64,000 bases of DNA from Euphorbia lathyris (taxonomy: Eukaryota; Streptophyta; Magnoliopsida; Malpighiales; Euphorbiaceae), in assembly GCF_963576675.1 (NCBI RefSeq), contig NC_088912.1, positions 57,126,395 to 57,190,394 on the forward strand, given 5' to 3'. Below the pieces are notes generated by a model. That model did no database searches. It was not told where the DNA came from and saw only the letters and a list, made by a program, of their open reading frames with translations. The position numbers and the translations under genes were made by a program. Positions 1-10,147 of this stretch are shown piece by piece. Within the stretch, counting starts at the first letter, position 1. Each line of letters begins with the position of its first letter.

Positions 1-372
1 GGAGGACTCTAGGGACTGGACGTAGGCAAAGAGGCCGAACCAGGATAAGTGATAATGAGTAATCTCTGAACTCTCTCTTATATTGTATGTGTTGTTTGCT
101 ATATTTACTCAGCATATAAATTGCCTAAGCTGACCTTGAGAAAATAAGTGGTGCTGAGTTAGAAGCTGACCTCCAAGAGCGTCAATTCTCAACTCACAAG
201 AAAACAACTTTAGTCAACATCTGACTAAAGCTGTCTTCAAACATATCTCACCAAGCTGACCAAAAGCCGAGTTAATAAACTCTCAAAATTACTTCCGGTC
301 AGCTTAATTAAAACGCGAAAAAGTTATATTAGTTCCTAACCCCCCCTTGGAACTAATTACCAGGGACCAACA
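1..372 (+). mobile_element. 3' end of a SIRE-type Copia LTR
   Basis: The segment resembles the LTR end at 20405-20796. Both have a stretch about aggccgaacca, then a long U5, and both end in a purine-poor run followed by ggaactaatt and a terminal gggaccaaca or gggaccaata. There is no tggtatcagagc primer site after it, so it is a 3' or solo LTR rather than a 5' LTR. Its left part lies outside the window. Bases 373-483 after it show nothing recognisable. Confidence 0.6.
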
Positions 373-492
373 AATATGTCCATAACCGCCAATGTTAATT
401 GTTTGTGTCTGATATATGCTAAAGCAAATCAAGACTTGGTTAGATTACGAGACTTTAAAATAAATCTCTCACTAAACAAAAGTTAAGTCCAT

Positions 493-642
493 GGTGCCTT
501 CTATGGTTACTTTGTTTTTGATAAAGTACCATTACTTGGTGTGTTTTTACCATTGGATGATGGAGTATAAAATTAATCCAATGGTGAAAACACACAAAGT
601 AAGACTTACTTTGTTAAAAACAAAGTAAGCATAGCCTTTACC
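493..642. mobile_element. 150-bp MITE with 9-bp target duplication
   Basis: The two halves are inverted copies of each other. The left end reads ggtgccttctatggttactt and the reverse complement of the right end reads ggtaaaggctatgcttactt, and the match continues to a central loop near 560. The 9-bp direct repeat taagtccat flanks it at 484-492 and 643-651. A 9-bp duplication with terminal inverted repeats fits Mutator-like MITEs. No coding capacity is seen. Confidence 0.8.
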
Positions 643-658
643 TAAGTCCATAAATAAG

Positions 659-721
659 TGATATCTTGCAGATTTTCCTTCAACTGGGCGTCGTTGGGAT
701 TGGTCGGGGACACTCCGATGC
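659..721 (-). repeat. 3' LTR remnant of Tat copy 1 (U5 end only)
   Basis: The segment begins tgatatcttgcagattttcc, as do the LTRs at 9080, 27954 and 32882. It keeps the ggacactccgatgc block but lacks about 20 internal bases found in the other copies. After position 721 it joins the antisense ORF directly, so the other roughly 430 bp of this LTR are deleted, including U3. Confidence 0.85.
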
Positions 722-2150
722 GTATCTTGTGAATAACCTTGGCGTATCCATCACACCGCGGGTATTTTGTGCCCTTCAGTCATTGACCATCCAAAAGTCT
801 GATGACTGCGTAACTTTCATGCTAAAGCCTGGGTCTAGATATGCCCCTTTCCATTCCAAAATCTCCAATGTCCATGATTTGGGGGAGCACTTTCTTTTTC
901 ATCAAGGAGCAAGAGGGCATACCTCTTGGGTTTGTTAAATCTTGTAACTATAATCCCAAGGCCAAGGGTCACGACTTCAAGTATATCTTAAACTCCCATG
1001 AGGCGAATATTTTGGCACTTATGCGATTTGTAAAGAACGGCTCCTGGGCGTATATTCGAGGCCCTTGAATTTATTATGGAGGATGTTCCGCTAGTTGTGA
1101 GGGAAGGGGATACGATCCGCTGCATCAGCTATCAGCAACTTGGGGAAGGTAATATCATTCTTCCTTGTTTTTTACATGCTTCCCATATGTTCCTTTGCAA
1201 GGGGAAGTCTAATGCATCAAATGTATATTCAAAGAGGTGGAAGCGGATGAGGTTGGCTAAAACCAAAAATAAGCAGCCTGCACTTGAGATTGATGAGGAC
1301 ACGCCTCTCTCTAAGAGGCAAAAGTCTGGTGCTTTAGTCATAACAGAGCTGAGTGGGAGGCTCTCAAAAGGCATCTGGAGACAATAAGAAGCCTCCTATT
1401 CTACAGCCTTTCCCAATAAGTGATTTAGCATGTTACTTTTTGTTTTTGTCTTCGTGCAACTTTTCACATTTATACTTTTTATTTGGCAGGAGAGAAGCCC
1501 CATCTAAGGTGGTACTGGGTTGGGGCGTATGGCCTTGACACAACCGTATTGGACGGTCGAGTGATGCACTTAGGGATCTTCCTAGGGTGGCGGAGGAGAC
1601 AATCAAATACCCTCCATTGAGTCACCTCAACCTTGCCATCAATAAGTCTTTTGGGGTACCTTTCTATCATTCCTCTCTATCATCCGCTTTTGACATCAGG
1701 TCTTCTAACACTTGTGATTTTTGTAAGCTTTTAATCACCTTAAAGATGTGATGACTTCTTTGCTGGAAGCTGCTACTTATACTGCATATATTCTTGCTAT
1801 GAGGGATGAGCTAGCAAGGGAGCGGGCGAGTCGCGAAGCTATTGTTGTACTTGCTCAGTCTCATGAAGAGCAAAATAAGAAGCTGGTCACCGAGAAGGCG
1901 GCACAGAAAGAGGAGAACACGAATCTGGTCCAAAAGCTGGCGGGCTAGGAAGAATCATGTGGTCTTAAGGCTGCCTATTTTGCCGAATGTTTGAATGTGG
2001 CATACAAGAGGGATAACCCAAGGGTGGACTTAGTAGAGCCCGAAGTGGAGATCCCTACTGAGGAAGAAGCTCGGAGGTATGATGCAGCATCCGCCATTGA
2101 AGCAGAGATCCTTAATGCCCCTCCTCAACAAATATTCAAGTAGATGATTC
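722..2150 (+). pseudogene. Antisense extra ORF of Tat copy 1, intron-containing, broken
   Basis: It lies between the integrase end and the 3' LTR, on the strand opposite to gag-pol. The protein can be followed from about 722 (VNNLGVSITPRVF) through HDLGE, FFFIKEQEGIPLGF and LNSHEANILALMRFVKNGSW to ALEFIMEDVPLVVREG. Two frameshifts (near 890 and 1062) interrupt it. It matches the antisense ORF at the window's right end: ALEFIMEDVPLVVREG against ALEFVADGVPLFCREG. Intron-like gaps occur at about 1149-1201 and 1420-1489 (the latter ending tttggcag). The C-terminal part is Glu/Lys-rich and coiled-coil-like (about 1750-1950). Antisense extra ORFs of unknown function are known in Tat-lineage elements. 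The N-terminus is deleted. Function unknown. Confidence 0.65.
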
Positions 2151-2219
2151 TTTAGAGGTTGAGGAGGAGGTCCGTGTAGACGTTGTTCCCGGAGCCACTA
2201 CTGAGACTATTGAGGCTGC

Positions 2220-2994
2220 CATCAACACCACTCTTTTAGATCCTCCAGTAGAATAGGATATTTGTAATTTTTGAAAATATATTCCCCTTGTCAAAGGGTT
2301 TACGTTTGTTTGTGAATGCTTTTAAATTTTTAATTTAATTTTGCATTCTATTTTTCGGATCAATTTCAGTATGCTAATTGAGAGTTCCATCAATTTAGAT
2401 TAGATGTCTATCTTCAACCGCTATTATATATCCGTCCATGTATTAGTTGGATCTTATGAAGGTCTTTAGCTGAACATTTAGTATGTATTGTTAAGATCTT
2501 GGATTCACTTTTGGGTAGGATAGGTGGCCAGCAATACCCTTAGATTTTCCTATCTTTGAGGAATAAGTCAAGCTTTACAAGCTTTGTGGTCTGTCTCCCA
2601 TTTTCAAGGAAGAGGACCCGTCCTAGATGGGGATCTATTCGCCTATTTTGAGGTGAATGATCCTCTAGTGGGACTTTTCATTATCCTATTTTGAGGAGAG
2701 TTTTAAGCTTTTACAAGTTGTGGGTCTTATTTCCTTCGCCTATCTTTGAGGTGGAAGATCCGCCGGTGGGACTTTCGTGGGGATTTTTGGTTTTTGTTGC
2801 CCCCCCTTTTGTGTATTTGAACATTGATGTTCTCTTGCTAGGTTTAAGAAGGAAATCTTTCTAAATGAGAAATTTTATTGATATAACTTCTTTATTACAA
2901 TGGTAATAGTCTCTTTGGGAGCCTAATTAAAACCTCTAATAGGAAAAACCCAGTGGGAAAAACCCTATTCAAGGAAAAAGAGTGCTCGAGACTT
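2220..2994. repeat. Tat copy 1 3' untranslated region with degenerate repeats
   Basis: No ORF is supported here. Several spaced copies of a cctatctttgagg-like motif occur (about 2551, 2643, 2686 and 2740), each near text like gatccgccggtgggactttc. The same motif in the same relative place appears in Tat copy 3 (62.2-62.4 kb), so it belongs to the family. The end next to integrase contains the conserved gaaaaagagtgctcgagact block. Confidence 0.6.
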
Positions 2995-4110
2995 TTAATT
3001 ACATTCACTTCTTGAAATACTTGCGGAGATTCTAGATGTTCCAGGTCCGCGTACTATTTGCCCGTCCATATCTTCTAGTTTGAAGGTAGCGGGTCCGATT
3101 TTGGTGACAATACGATAAGGTTCTGTCCAAGTTATGCCTAGTTTGCCTTTTCCATCTACGGACTGGATTTTATCCGCCTTGCACAACACCAGATCTCCTT
3201 CATTTAACACTACTAGCTTGGCGTTTCTATCATAGTAGGTTGCGATTCACTGCTTGTAAGCGGCTATGCGGACGTATGCCCTTTCTCTTTTTTCTTCTAG
3301 GTTGTCCAACCTTTCTTTGAGCTTCTTTTCATTCTACTCTTCACAATAGTAAGAAACTCAATCACTGGGGTTTGGATTTCAATTGGAATAACCACCTCAG
3401 TGAGGGAAAAAGGCATTTCTCTAGTGCCAACTCTTGGAGTGGTCCGATACGCCCATAGCACACTCATCAGTTCGTCCGCCCAACATTTTTTATGTTCGCC
3501 TATCCTTTTCTTAATGTCTTTGATGATGTTTCTGTTTGTGACCTCTGTCATACCATTGTATCGGGGATAATATACTGAAAATAACTTGTTTTTTATGCCC
3601 CAATCTTTGCAAAAGAACTTGAATTCTTCACAGTTGAATTGTGTTCCATTTTTAGTGATGATCATATGAGGGACCCCAAATCTTCCAATGATATTATCTT
3701 TGACAAAATCAACCATTCGCCCGGCAGTAATGGTAGAGATTGCTTCTGCGTCTGCCTATTTTGTAAAGTGATCAACAACTACCACTACAAATTTGTGTTG
3801 CTTCTTGGTTGGAAGGAATGGCCCGACTATATCAATAACCCAATTGGCGAATGGCCACCCTTCAACAATTGGTCCTTGGAGGGCTTTAGGCACGTGGCTG
3901 TCATTTGCATGAACTTGGCTGTTATGGCAAGTTTCTACCAATTTTTGTGCATCTTGTTCCGCGTTGGGCCAGAAATAACCGATTAATCTTGCCTTTTGAA
4001 GATGGTGGCAGATGTGACATGTTCATGTAATTCCCTCAGAATTTTTTGACCTTCTTTCGTTATGATACACTTGAGCCATGGTTAGCTAAATGACTTTCAG
4101 TATAGTTGGT
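2995..4110 (-). pseudogene. Integrase domain, Tat copy 1 (inactive)
   Basis: Read on the minus strand: CHNSQVHAND (zinc-finger end), then WVIDIVGPF with the first catalytic Asp, then IITKNGTQF, then NGMTEVTNRNI with the Glu, and a C-terminal GKLGITWTEPYRIVTKIGPATFKLEDMDG tract. The second catalytic Asp, normally in TDNGTQF and present in copy 3 as TDNETQF, is Lys here. The YG of the conserved LTYG block is also lost. The reading frame is split at about 3290 and 3730. Integrase inserts the element's cDNA into chromosomes; this copy could not. Confidence 0.85.
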
Positions 4111-4217
4111 CATTCATGATTGTATAATAGGCAGCTTTCTTTACTATCCTCTTAGCATTGTCTTTATCTTCAGGCAAGACTCCTTCTGACAGGTACTAGA
4201 TTAACGGGGTTCGCCGA

Positions 4218-4860
4218 TCATCTAGGGCGGACGTTATCACTGTAATCATTTCTTCGGTGAATGCTGGCTTTGTTTTTATTTTGAATGGGCAAGTGAGGTC
4301 TCCCCCAATGATCTTTGCTTGATGCTAACCTTGCCAAATGATCTGCTTCAGTATTTGAACCTCGTAGGACATGAACGATCTCCCATTTGACTTCTTTGTT
4401 CTCTAGAATGGTGAGGATCCGCTTCGTTTCCTCCATATATTTCAATAGGGTTTTATCCTTCACATTGAAATTTTTGATGACTTGGTTCACCATTAGTTTC
4501 AAATAGTTGTATATCACGACGCCTTATGGAGTGATTTCCTTCAACATGCGTAACCCAAGGATCAAGGCTTCATATTCTTCTGCATTGTTATTTGCTGGGA
4601 AATCTAACTTTGTTGTGTAATGAATTTTGATGTATTCTGGGCCTTTGATCACAACGCCTACTCCTGCTCCTTCGATGGATGACGACCCATCAGTGTACAT
4701 GGTCCATTCTTCTGGTTCTATTTTGGGTGAATCAACGAACTCTTCTGTGAACTCATTGATGAAATCCGCCAAGACTTGACTTTTAAGAGCGGTTCTTCCT
4801 TCGTATCGGATGTCAAACTTGCCAAGGCGTATAGACCATTCCATCAGCTGACCTGATGTC
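4218..4860 (-). pseudogene. Archaeal-type RNase H (aRNH), Tat copy 1
   Basis: The frames 4524-4874 and 4218-4517 give WTMYTDGSSSIEGAGVGVVI, then NNNAEEYEALILGLRML, then IVHVLRGSNTEADHLARLAS. YTDGSS and the AEEYEAL Glu are the RNase H catalytic elements. The frame is split by a stop near 4520. This second RNase H distinguishes Tat elements from other plant gypsy lineages. Confidence 0.85.
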
Positions 4861-4861
4861 T

Positions 4862-5270
4862 CTAGTTTTTGCAATACCTACTAGTTCGTACTACGACTGT
4901 GTGTGCCTGGAAATATGGCATGAGGCAGATTGTTGTTGTTACAGCTGCCATGGCCATTTTGTCCAGCTTCGAATATCTTGTCTCGGCATCTTTCAACACT
5001 TTGCTTATGTAGTAAATGGGATACTGCTGCCTTTCTTCCTCCTGAATGAGTACGGTGCATATAACTTTATCTATGACATGCACATATAAATACAAGTCTT
5101 CACCTCTGATTGGCTTGCTCATTAAGGGTGGTTTTGTTAAGAATTGCTTTATCCTTTGGAAGGCCTGTTGGCAATCTTCATTCCATTCAAATGGTCTCTA
5201 CTTTTTAATCGCCTTATAGAAGGGAAGACACCTCTTGGCGGAATATGATATAAACATGCCAATGGCTATA
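4862..5270 (-). pseudogene. RT-associated RNase H, Tat copy 1
   Basis: The frame at 4862-5122 reads KPIRGEDLYLYVHVIDKVICTVLI, then QQYPIYYISKVLKDAETRYSKLDKMAMAAV. This is the usual gypsy RNase H region with the YYISK and E-RYS-L blocks. It continues the RT toward aRNH and ends in a frameshift near 4862. Confidence 0.8.
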
Positions 5271-5280
5271 ATCCGCCCAT

Positions 5281-6140
5281 TCAGACGTTCACTTTATCTG
5301 GGTTAGCTCCTACTCCTTTCTGAGTAATAATATAGCCAAGGAACTTTCCTGAGGTTGCTCCAAATGTGCATTTTTCAGTATTGAGTTTGATGTTGTAGAT
5401 AAGGAGCACCTTTGGGACCTGTTTGATGTCTGCTGCGTGCTTTTCCATCGTGGTGCTCTTGATGATCATATCATCCACATATACAGAGAAAATTATCACC
5501 ATCTTTATCTTAAAATATCTTGCTTATCATCCTCTGATATGTAGCACCCGCATTTTTTAGCCCAAAAGGCATACCTTGAAGCAATATGTGGTTTGGTGTG
5601 TGACGAACGAGGTCTTGATCATGTCTTTGGGTTCCATCTGGATCTGGTGATAACTAGATTTCACATCTGTGAAGGAATAGACTCTATATCCAGCGGTTCC
5701 ATCAGCTAGAATGTCAATGCAGGCTAGTGGATAATTGTCTTTGGGACACGCGTTGTTCAGATCAGTAAAATCTATGCACATTCTATAAGATCCGCTTGCC
5801 TTCTTGATAAGGACTACATTCGCCAACCAATGTTTATATATTACTTCCTCGATTGCATCCGCTTTTTAAGTTTGGCAATTTCTTCCTCTATGGATTTTTG
5901 CCTCTCGGATCTGTGGTTTCACCTCTTTTGGGCTACAAGCGTTGCATCATCCGCCATGTTCAGCTTGTGGGTGATCACATATGGGCTTACTTCTTTTAAT
6001 ACTTTATTTTCCCAAGCGAAAAGACTTTGACATTCTGTTAGGGCCTTTGTGATGTCTTTTTTTATTTCTGGTTTGAGCCTTTTAACAATTTTCACCTTCT
6101 TTCCTTCAATGATAAGGTACATCTCGGTGTCTCCTAACGC
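5281..6140 (-). pseudogene. Reverse transcriptase, Tat copy 1
   Basis: The frame 5557-5826 holds SYRMCIDFTDLNNACPKDNYP and YSFTDVKSSYHQIQMEP, which contains the motif A Asp. The frame 5281-5502 holds FSVYVDDMIIKSTTMEKHAA, which contains the YVDD motif C. A frameshift near 5530 separates them and destroys the FGLKNA block. Upstream coding (5919-6140) reads LVAQKR and the linker that follows the protease. Confidence 0.85.
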
Positions 6141-6144
6141 TGTG

Positions 6145-6262
6145 AGTCGGCCATAGTGATCCGAGAGTCCCATGTGGAAAGGCTCTCGGTCAACGGATCA
6201 AAGGTACGCCGGGGATAACAGGCTGATGACTCCCAAGAGCTTTTATCGACAGAGTCATTTGG
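6145..6262 (+). pseudogene. Nuclear copy of mitochondrial 26S rRNA fragment (NUMT)
   Basis: This stretch is large-subunit rRNA from the peptidyl-transferase half. It runs from ccatagtgatccg through ggtcaacggatcaaaggtac and gccggggataacaggctgat to atcgacagagtc. The ggctctcggtcaacggatc wording is that of plant mitochondrial 26S rRNA rather than chloroplast 23S, as far as I recall those sequences. It sits inside the protease-RT linker of Tat copy 1. Copy 2 is continuous at the same point (about 30405), so it is an insertion. A few substitutions show that it is not fresh. It is far too short to be a functional rRNA gene. Confidence 0.88.
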
Positions 6263-6850
6263 TGATAAGTTCCTCATCTTCTCATTCATCATCCTTAGCC
6301 TGTGGGCAGATGGATAACAAGGTTGAATACGTTTCTTGTGCCATTTTCTGACTTCCTCTTATCATAACTCCTCATTTACTTGTGGGGACATACATCGTCA
6401 GGTGACAGATGGAGATCAGAGCTGCGGCTTTGGAGAGGAACGGTCTTCCCAAAATAACATTTATGCTAATTGTCCGTCCGTGATGGAGAATTCAAGATCC
6501 CCATTCCAAGCATGGTCATCATCTGCAATCTCACACTCTAATGTTATTTGGCCTTTGGTCTGAATCGTGTGTCCTGTTACTCTCAGGATGTCCACAATTG
6601 TTGTTTCTACCTGTATGGGATTTACTTTCAGCTTGGAAAATTCCCCTCTAGTGATCACGTTTCATGAACTACCACTGTCTATCATGACTCTCTTCATCTC
6701 CCAGCCTTCAATATTCATTGTTATCACCAAGGCATCTGCATGAGGGCCAATTGTTGGGCTAGCTTTCGCGAAAGGGCGATTGAGGGCCGTTTTGTCTAAG
6801 GCAGGTGTCTTAGCTTTCTTTGCAGGTGGTTAGTATCCAGGTCCGCCAGC
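6263..6850 (-). pseudogene. Aspartic protease region, Tat copy 1
   Basis: On the minus strand it reads GWEMKRVMIDSGSS, a stop, then NVITRGEFSKLKVNPIQVETTIVDILRVTG to FSITDGQLA, and then the LGR-like block. DSGS is the retropepsin active site. Copy 3 has VDTGSSCNVITRGEFAKLKV at the matching place. A stop right after the active site inactivates it. Confidence 0.8.
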
Positions 6851-9023
6851 AATAACGTTGATAACCCCTTTTGACTTCTTTTTGGGTTCCGCCTTTTGTT
6901 TGTCACCGTCTTGATCCTTATCATCTTGGACGAATTTGTCAAGCTTGCCCCTTTCAATCAACCTTTCTATTTCTTTTGCTAGCTCCCAGCATGCCTCACT
7001 ATCATTGCCATTCCTTCTGTGGAATCCACGGTATGCTTTGGAATTTATTCTGACATTTACATGTCCCCCCCCCTTAGGTTTAGGCTATGTAATGTCCCGT
7101 TTGTATTTGCTTTTCTCCAGCCATAAGAGAATTTCTTTCTTGGGAGCGTTCAAGGCAGTGTATGTGTGATTTCCCCTTGAATTCCTCCTGCCTCTAGATG
7201 GCGGGTCAACAACTTTTTCTTTTTCTTTTCTTTTGGATTCGCCTTTTTCTTTCTTTTTTGGCGAATCTAGAATTCTATTGATGTCGTCTATCTCCATGAA
7301 CCTTATGCATCTTTCCATCAATTCCACAAGGCTTCTAGGCTTGTGCAATAGTAGCTTTTCTTTCAACCTTGCGCATCTGGTATTTTTTTATCACTACCTC
7401 TATAGCCGTATTGACATGACATTGGTGATATTGATGCACAACTTATTGAATTTCTCTATGTACTCCCTAAGAGATTCGCCTTCTCTCTGCTTGAGCTCAT
7501 ACAACTTTCGGCTCGACACGACAGGTAGGATGCTTCCTACGAATTTTGCACGAAATTCACGGCTCAATTGTTCACAGCTATCAATGGATCTAGTAGCAAG
7601 TGATTGAACTAGATGTATGTTGATCCTTTTAGGGTTGTTGAGAACATCCTACAAAAGATTCCTTCATTGGCTGCATAAATGTCCATCAGCTCCCTGTACT
7701 GAGGTAGGTTGGGAGCTTTAAACCGCCTATCCGCCTCATAGACAATAATTCGCGTTGTGAAAGGCGAATTCCTATTGACTTGATGTGCGTATCTTTCAGC
7801 ATTTTGGTTCCGCCTGGTCATTTCTTCCTGGACTTGCCTTTCAACTTCAGCATTGAATTATCGTGGCGAAACTGATCTTTGATCACGCCCTCTGTAGTTG
7901 TAATGTTAGGGTCTTGGGGAGCGCCTCAGAGGGGAACGAGACCTTTCCTTATCTTGATGTTGTTTTCGATAATATCTAGGTGAACGTTCTGGACGTGACC
8001 GGGACCACTCACGATTTCCAAGATTTTGGTCCCCTACTTCATAGCCAGCCACCACCTCTTGTCTAGAAGGATCTCTTTCATCTCGAAACAGATGCCTCAG
8101 TGTAATGGTAGGTCCTGCCGTGGTGAAAGTGTCATTAATCCCACTACGTCAAATTTGAGAGCCTCCTATTGGCTCCAAAAAGGAAGAGTGCTCAGCTCTT
8201 GTTCCCATCATGTATCCTTGGTACCACTGTTCGAAACGAAGGCCGACTAGACAGCCTAGGCGCTCAAAATTGAGAATCTGCCCCGATTTTCTCCAATTAA
8301 TCCCTCTAGGCGTTTTATTCACTCCTAGACGATTTTTAGCCTCCTGGCCTCCGCCTAGGCTGCCTTGACACCGTCTAGACCGCCTACGTACCGCATAAGC
8401 GACAATGAACAAAAGCATTTTTTATTCTGAATTTTATTTTTTTGGTTTATTATAATTCACTTTTAAGTTGTTTCAATGATATTGTTGAAAGTTTACACAT
8501 TTTTAAAGATATATGTACAAATATACATGTTTTTCTATATTAAATAATTTTATATTATTATTCTTAGATAGTATAATACATATTTTAGTTGGATATATAT
8601 AACAATTTGTTGATTAACAAATAAAAAATACAAAAATACCAATCCGATTAATCTCGATTAATCCATAAGGGCCCTTTCCCCCGACTAGCGCCTAGAGTTT
8701 TTTATGGTTCTTTTGAATTGGCCTCCATGGCCATGGGTCGGGGGTCTACCACTTGTGTTTCCTCCTACGGGTTGGTTTTCCAATATTGCACTTACGCGTC
8801 CAACAGTGGATAGACCCAAATCTCGTGCAATATAATCTACAACTTGCTCATGGAAAGATATTGGTGAAAATTCATGCATCGGTTGGACTGTTGTATCTTC
8901 TGGAAGGGTATTGTACCCTATGAAAGTCGTATTATTTCCAGTAGAGAGCGGAACAGAGGTTCCTCTGGTAGAGAGCGGAACAGAGGTTCCTCTGGTGGAA
9001 GGGGTTGGCCCTTCCGATGTCAT
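6851..9023 (-). pseudogene. gag, Tat copy 1
   Basis: The start at 9021-9023 (MTSEGPTPSTRGTSV) lies about 60 bases inside the LTR junction. The N-terminus carries a duplicated RGTSVPLST unit. Further on are EADRRFKAPNLPQYRELMDIYAANEGI and FSTTLKGST of the retrotransposon gag domain, then LNAPKKEILLWLEKSK. Next is a conserved run of nine G (7065-7073 read as C), then a finger-like stretch with GFHRRNGNDSEACWELAKEI. The small element at about 8232-8698 splits it. Several stops are present. Confidence 0.8.
8232..8698. mobile_element. Small non-coding insertion with GCCTAGGCG ends, hAT-MITE-like
   Basis: Tat copy 2 is continuous here, while copy 1 has about 470 extra bases. The insert starts near ggccgactagacagcctagg and ends near ccccgactagcgcctag. 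Repeated cctaggcg and ccgattaatc motifs lie toward both ends and an AT-rich core lies between. Such cctaggcg-rich elements are common in dicot genomes, and I recall them as hAT-type. The exact ends and target duplication could not be fixed. Confidence 0.5.
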
Positions 9024-9059
9024 CTTGTGTTCGTGGTGTAAATTCTATTAATCTTAGAA

Positions 9060-9079
9060 TTCCACGCTCACTGCACCAA
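9060..9079 (-). other. Candidate primer binding site, Tat copy 1
   Basis: Directly inside the LTR the minus strand reads attggtgcagtgagcgtgg. Copy 2 has attggtgcggtgaaggtgg at the same place. A site beginning TGG immediately after the LTR CA end is as expected for a tRNA primer. I do not name the tRNA. Confidence 0.6.
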
Positions 9080-9579
9080 TTGATATCTTGCAGATTTTCC
9101 TTCACCGGAATGCTTCCATGTGAGGCGTCATTCGGATCGGTCGAGGACACTCCGATGCCAAATTCAGTAATATTCTAGAGAGAATACACAGTAAGCACAA
9201 AGTAGGGTTTTTGGAAAGTGTACCTTGAATATGCCGGGATTGGGGTATTTATATACATTTATATAACCATCGAAGTGTCTTGCATTTAATGCCATTGAAT
9301 GTTCATTAAGTATACATTCTTTATGTCCGGCCATTAATGCATTAATTGAGATCAATTTAATACTTCTTAAATATCACTGTTTTCTAGGGAAACGATGATA
9401 TGGCGGCGCAGGTGTATCCATCATTGGCGGCAGATGCTTGTCCTTGCATTATGTCGGATCCTTACTGGCGTATCCTTAATATAGCGGATGTAGTCCCTTG
9501 TTATGGTTTTATACCATCAGGTCCTTGTATCCATTGATTCTTTAGGTTTTGCCCCAAGGGTAATTTTCGGATGTTATCA
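9080..9579 (-). repeat. 5' LTR of Tat copy 1
   Basis: It is 500 bp, TG...CA, with ends tgatatcttgcag and gttatca. It aligns along its length with the 568-bp LTR at 27954-28521. The ataag target duplication follows at 9580. Promoter elements are read on the minus strand. Confidence 0.88.
9246..9255 (-). promoter_or_regulatory. TATA box in Tat LTR
   Basis: The minus strand reads tatataaata followed by ccccaat, about 165 bases before the LTR end. This is a sensible U3/R position for transcription toward gag. Confidence 0.55.
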
Positions 9580-9584
9580 ATAAG

Positions 9585-10147
9585 TTATAAATCGGTTGCC
9601 TCCCTAACATTATAATTTAGCTGGGATTATCTGGGGGCTTTTGGGCTGTTGAGCAAACTCAAGCTCGGGTTCAATGGATAACACCTGAATTATTGAATTT
9701 TTTTTTCATGAATATAAGGTTAATGACTTAAACTAGCCTAGAATAATTGGATGAGCAAACTCATGTTATTAGAAGCAAGTAGGCAAGATGGTTGGAATTA
9801 ATATTAAAACATATTAGTTACTAATACGGTTAGTAACCCAACAACCTAGGAGTCACATAATTGATAAGACAATTATATGATTGATTACATGAATCTACCT
9901 AACCAATGAAGCTAGCTTATTGAGCAAACTCCAGGTGAAACTTCACTAGATAGGATCCTAGCCCACTAAAGAGTTTGTGAGATTCTTCGAGTTAGTATAG
10001 AGTGTTATTAATTTGGTAAAATAGTGGGAGAAATCTAAACATGCAAAGTCCTATGTTTAAATTAAATACTTAAAATAAATGAATAACATCTGTCACTCTA
10101 TCTCGCTCTCAAGTTAAAGTAAATACTCAAAATCATCATATCTAAAA
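9585..10147. other. Degenerate non-coding segment before a Copia relic
   Basis: No gene is supported. The phrase ttgagcaaactc or a close form recurs (about 9650, 9752, 9920), and ctcaagttaaagtaaata precedes the Copia gag. It may be the untranslated leader or LTR debris of the Copia relic, whose 5' LTR is not recognisable. Confidence 0.35.

Larger units (their letters stand above)
659..9579 (-). mobile_element. Ty3/gypsy Tat-lineage retrotransposon, copy 1
   Basis: On the minus strand the order is 5' LTR (9080-9579), gag, protease, RT, RNase H, a second archaeal-type RNase H, integrase, then a 3' remnant (659-721). The extra RNase H between the RT-linked RNase H and integrase defines the Tat lineage. 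The 5-bp repeat ataag lies just outside both ends (654-658 and 9580-9584), so this was one insertion event. All genes are broken. An extra ORF on the opposite strand lies at 722-2150. A mitochondrial rRNA fragment (6145-6262) and a small element (about 8232-8698) have inserted into it. Confidence 0.9.

Noticed and set aside
6145..6262. Functional rRNA gene or bacterial contamination
   Set aside because: Only 118 bases of large-subunit rRNA, flanked on both sides by Tat coding sequence; it is an inserted fragment.
9585..10147. 5' LTR of the TAR-like Copia
   Set aside because: No similarity to the 3' LTR start at 12449 and no tggtatcagagc site; left as unexplained degenerate sequence.
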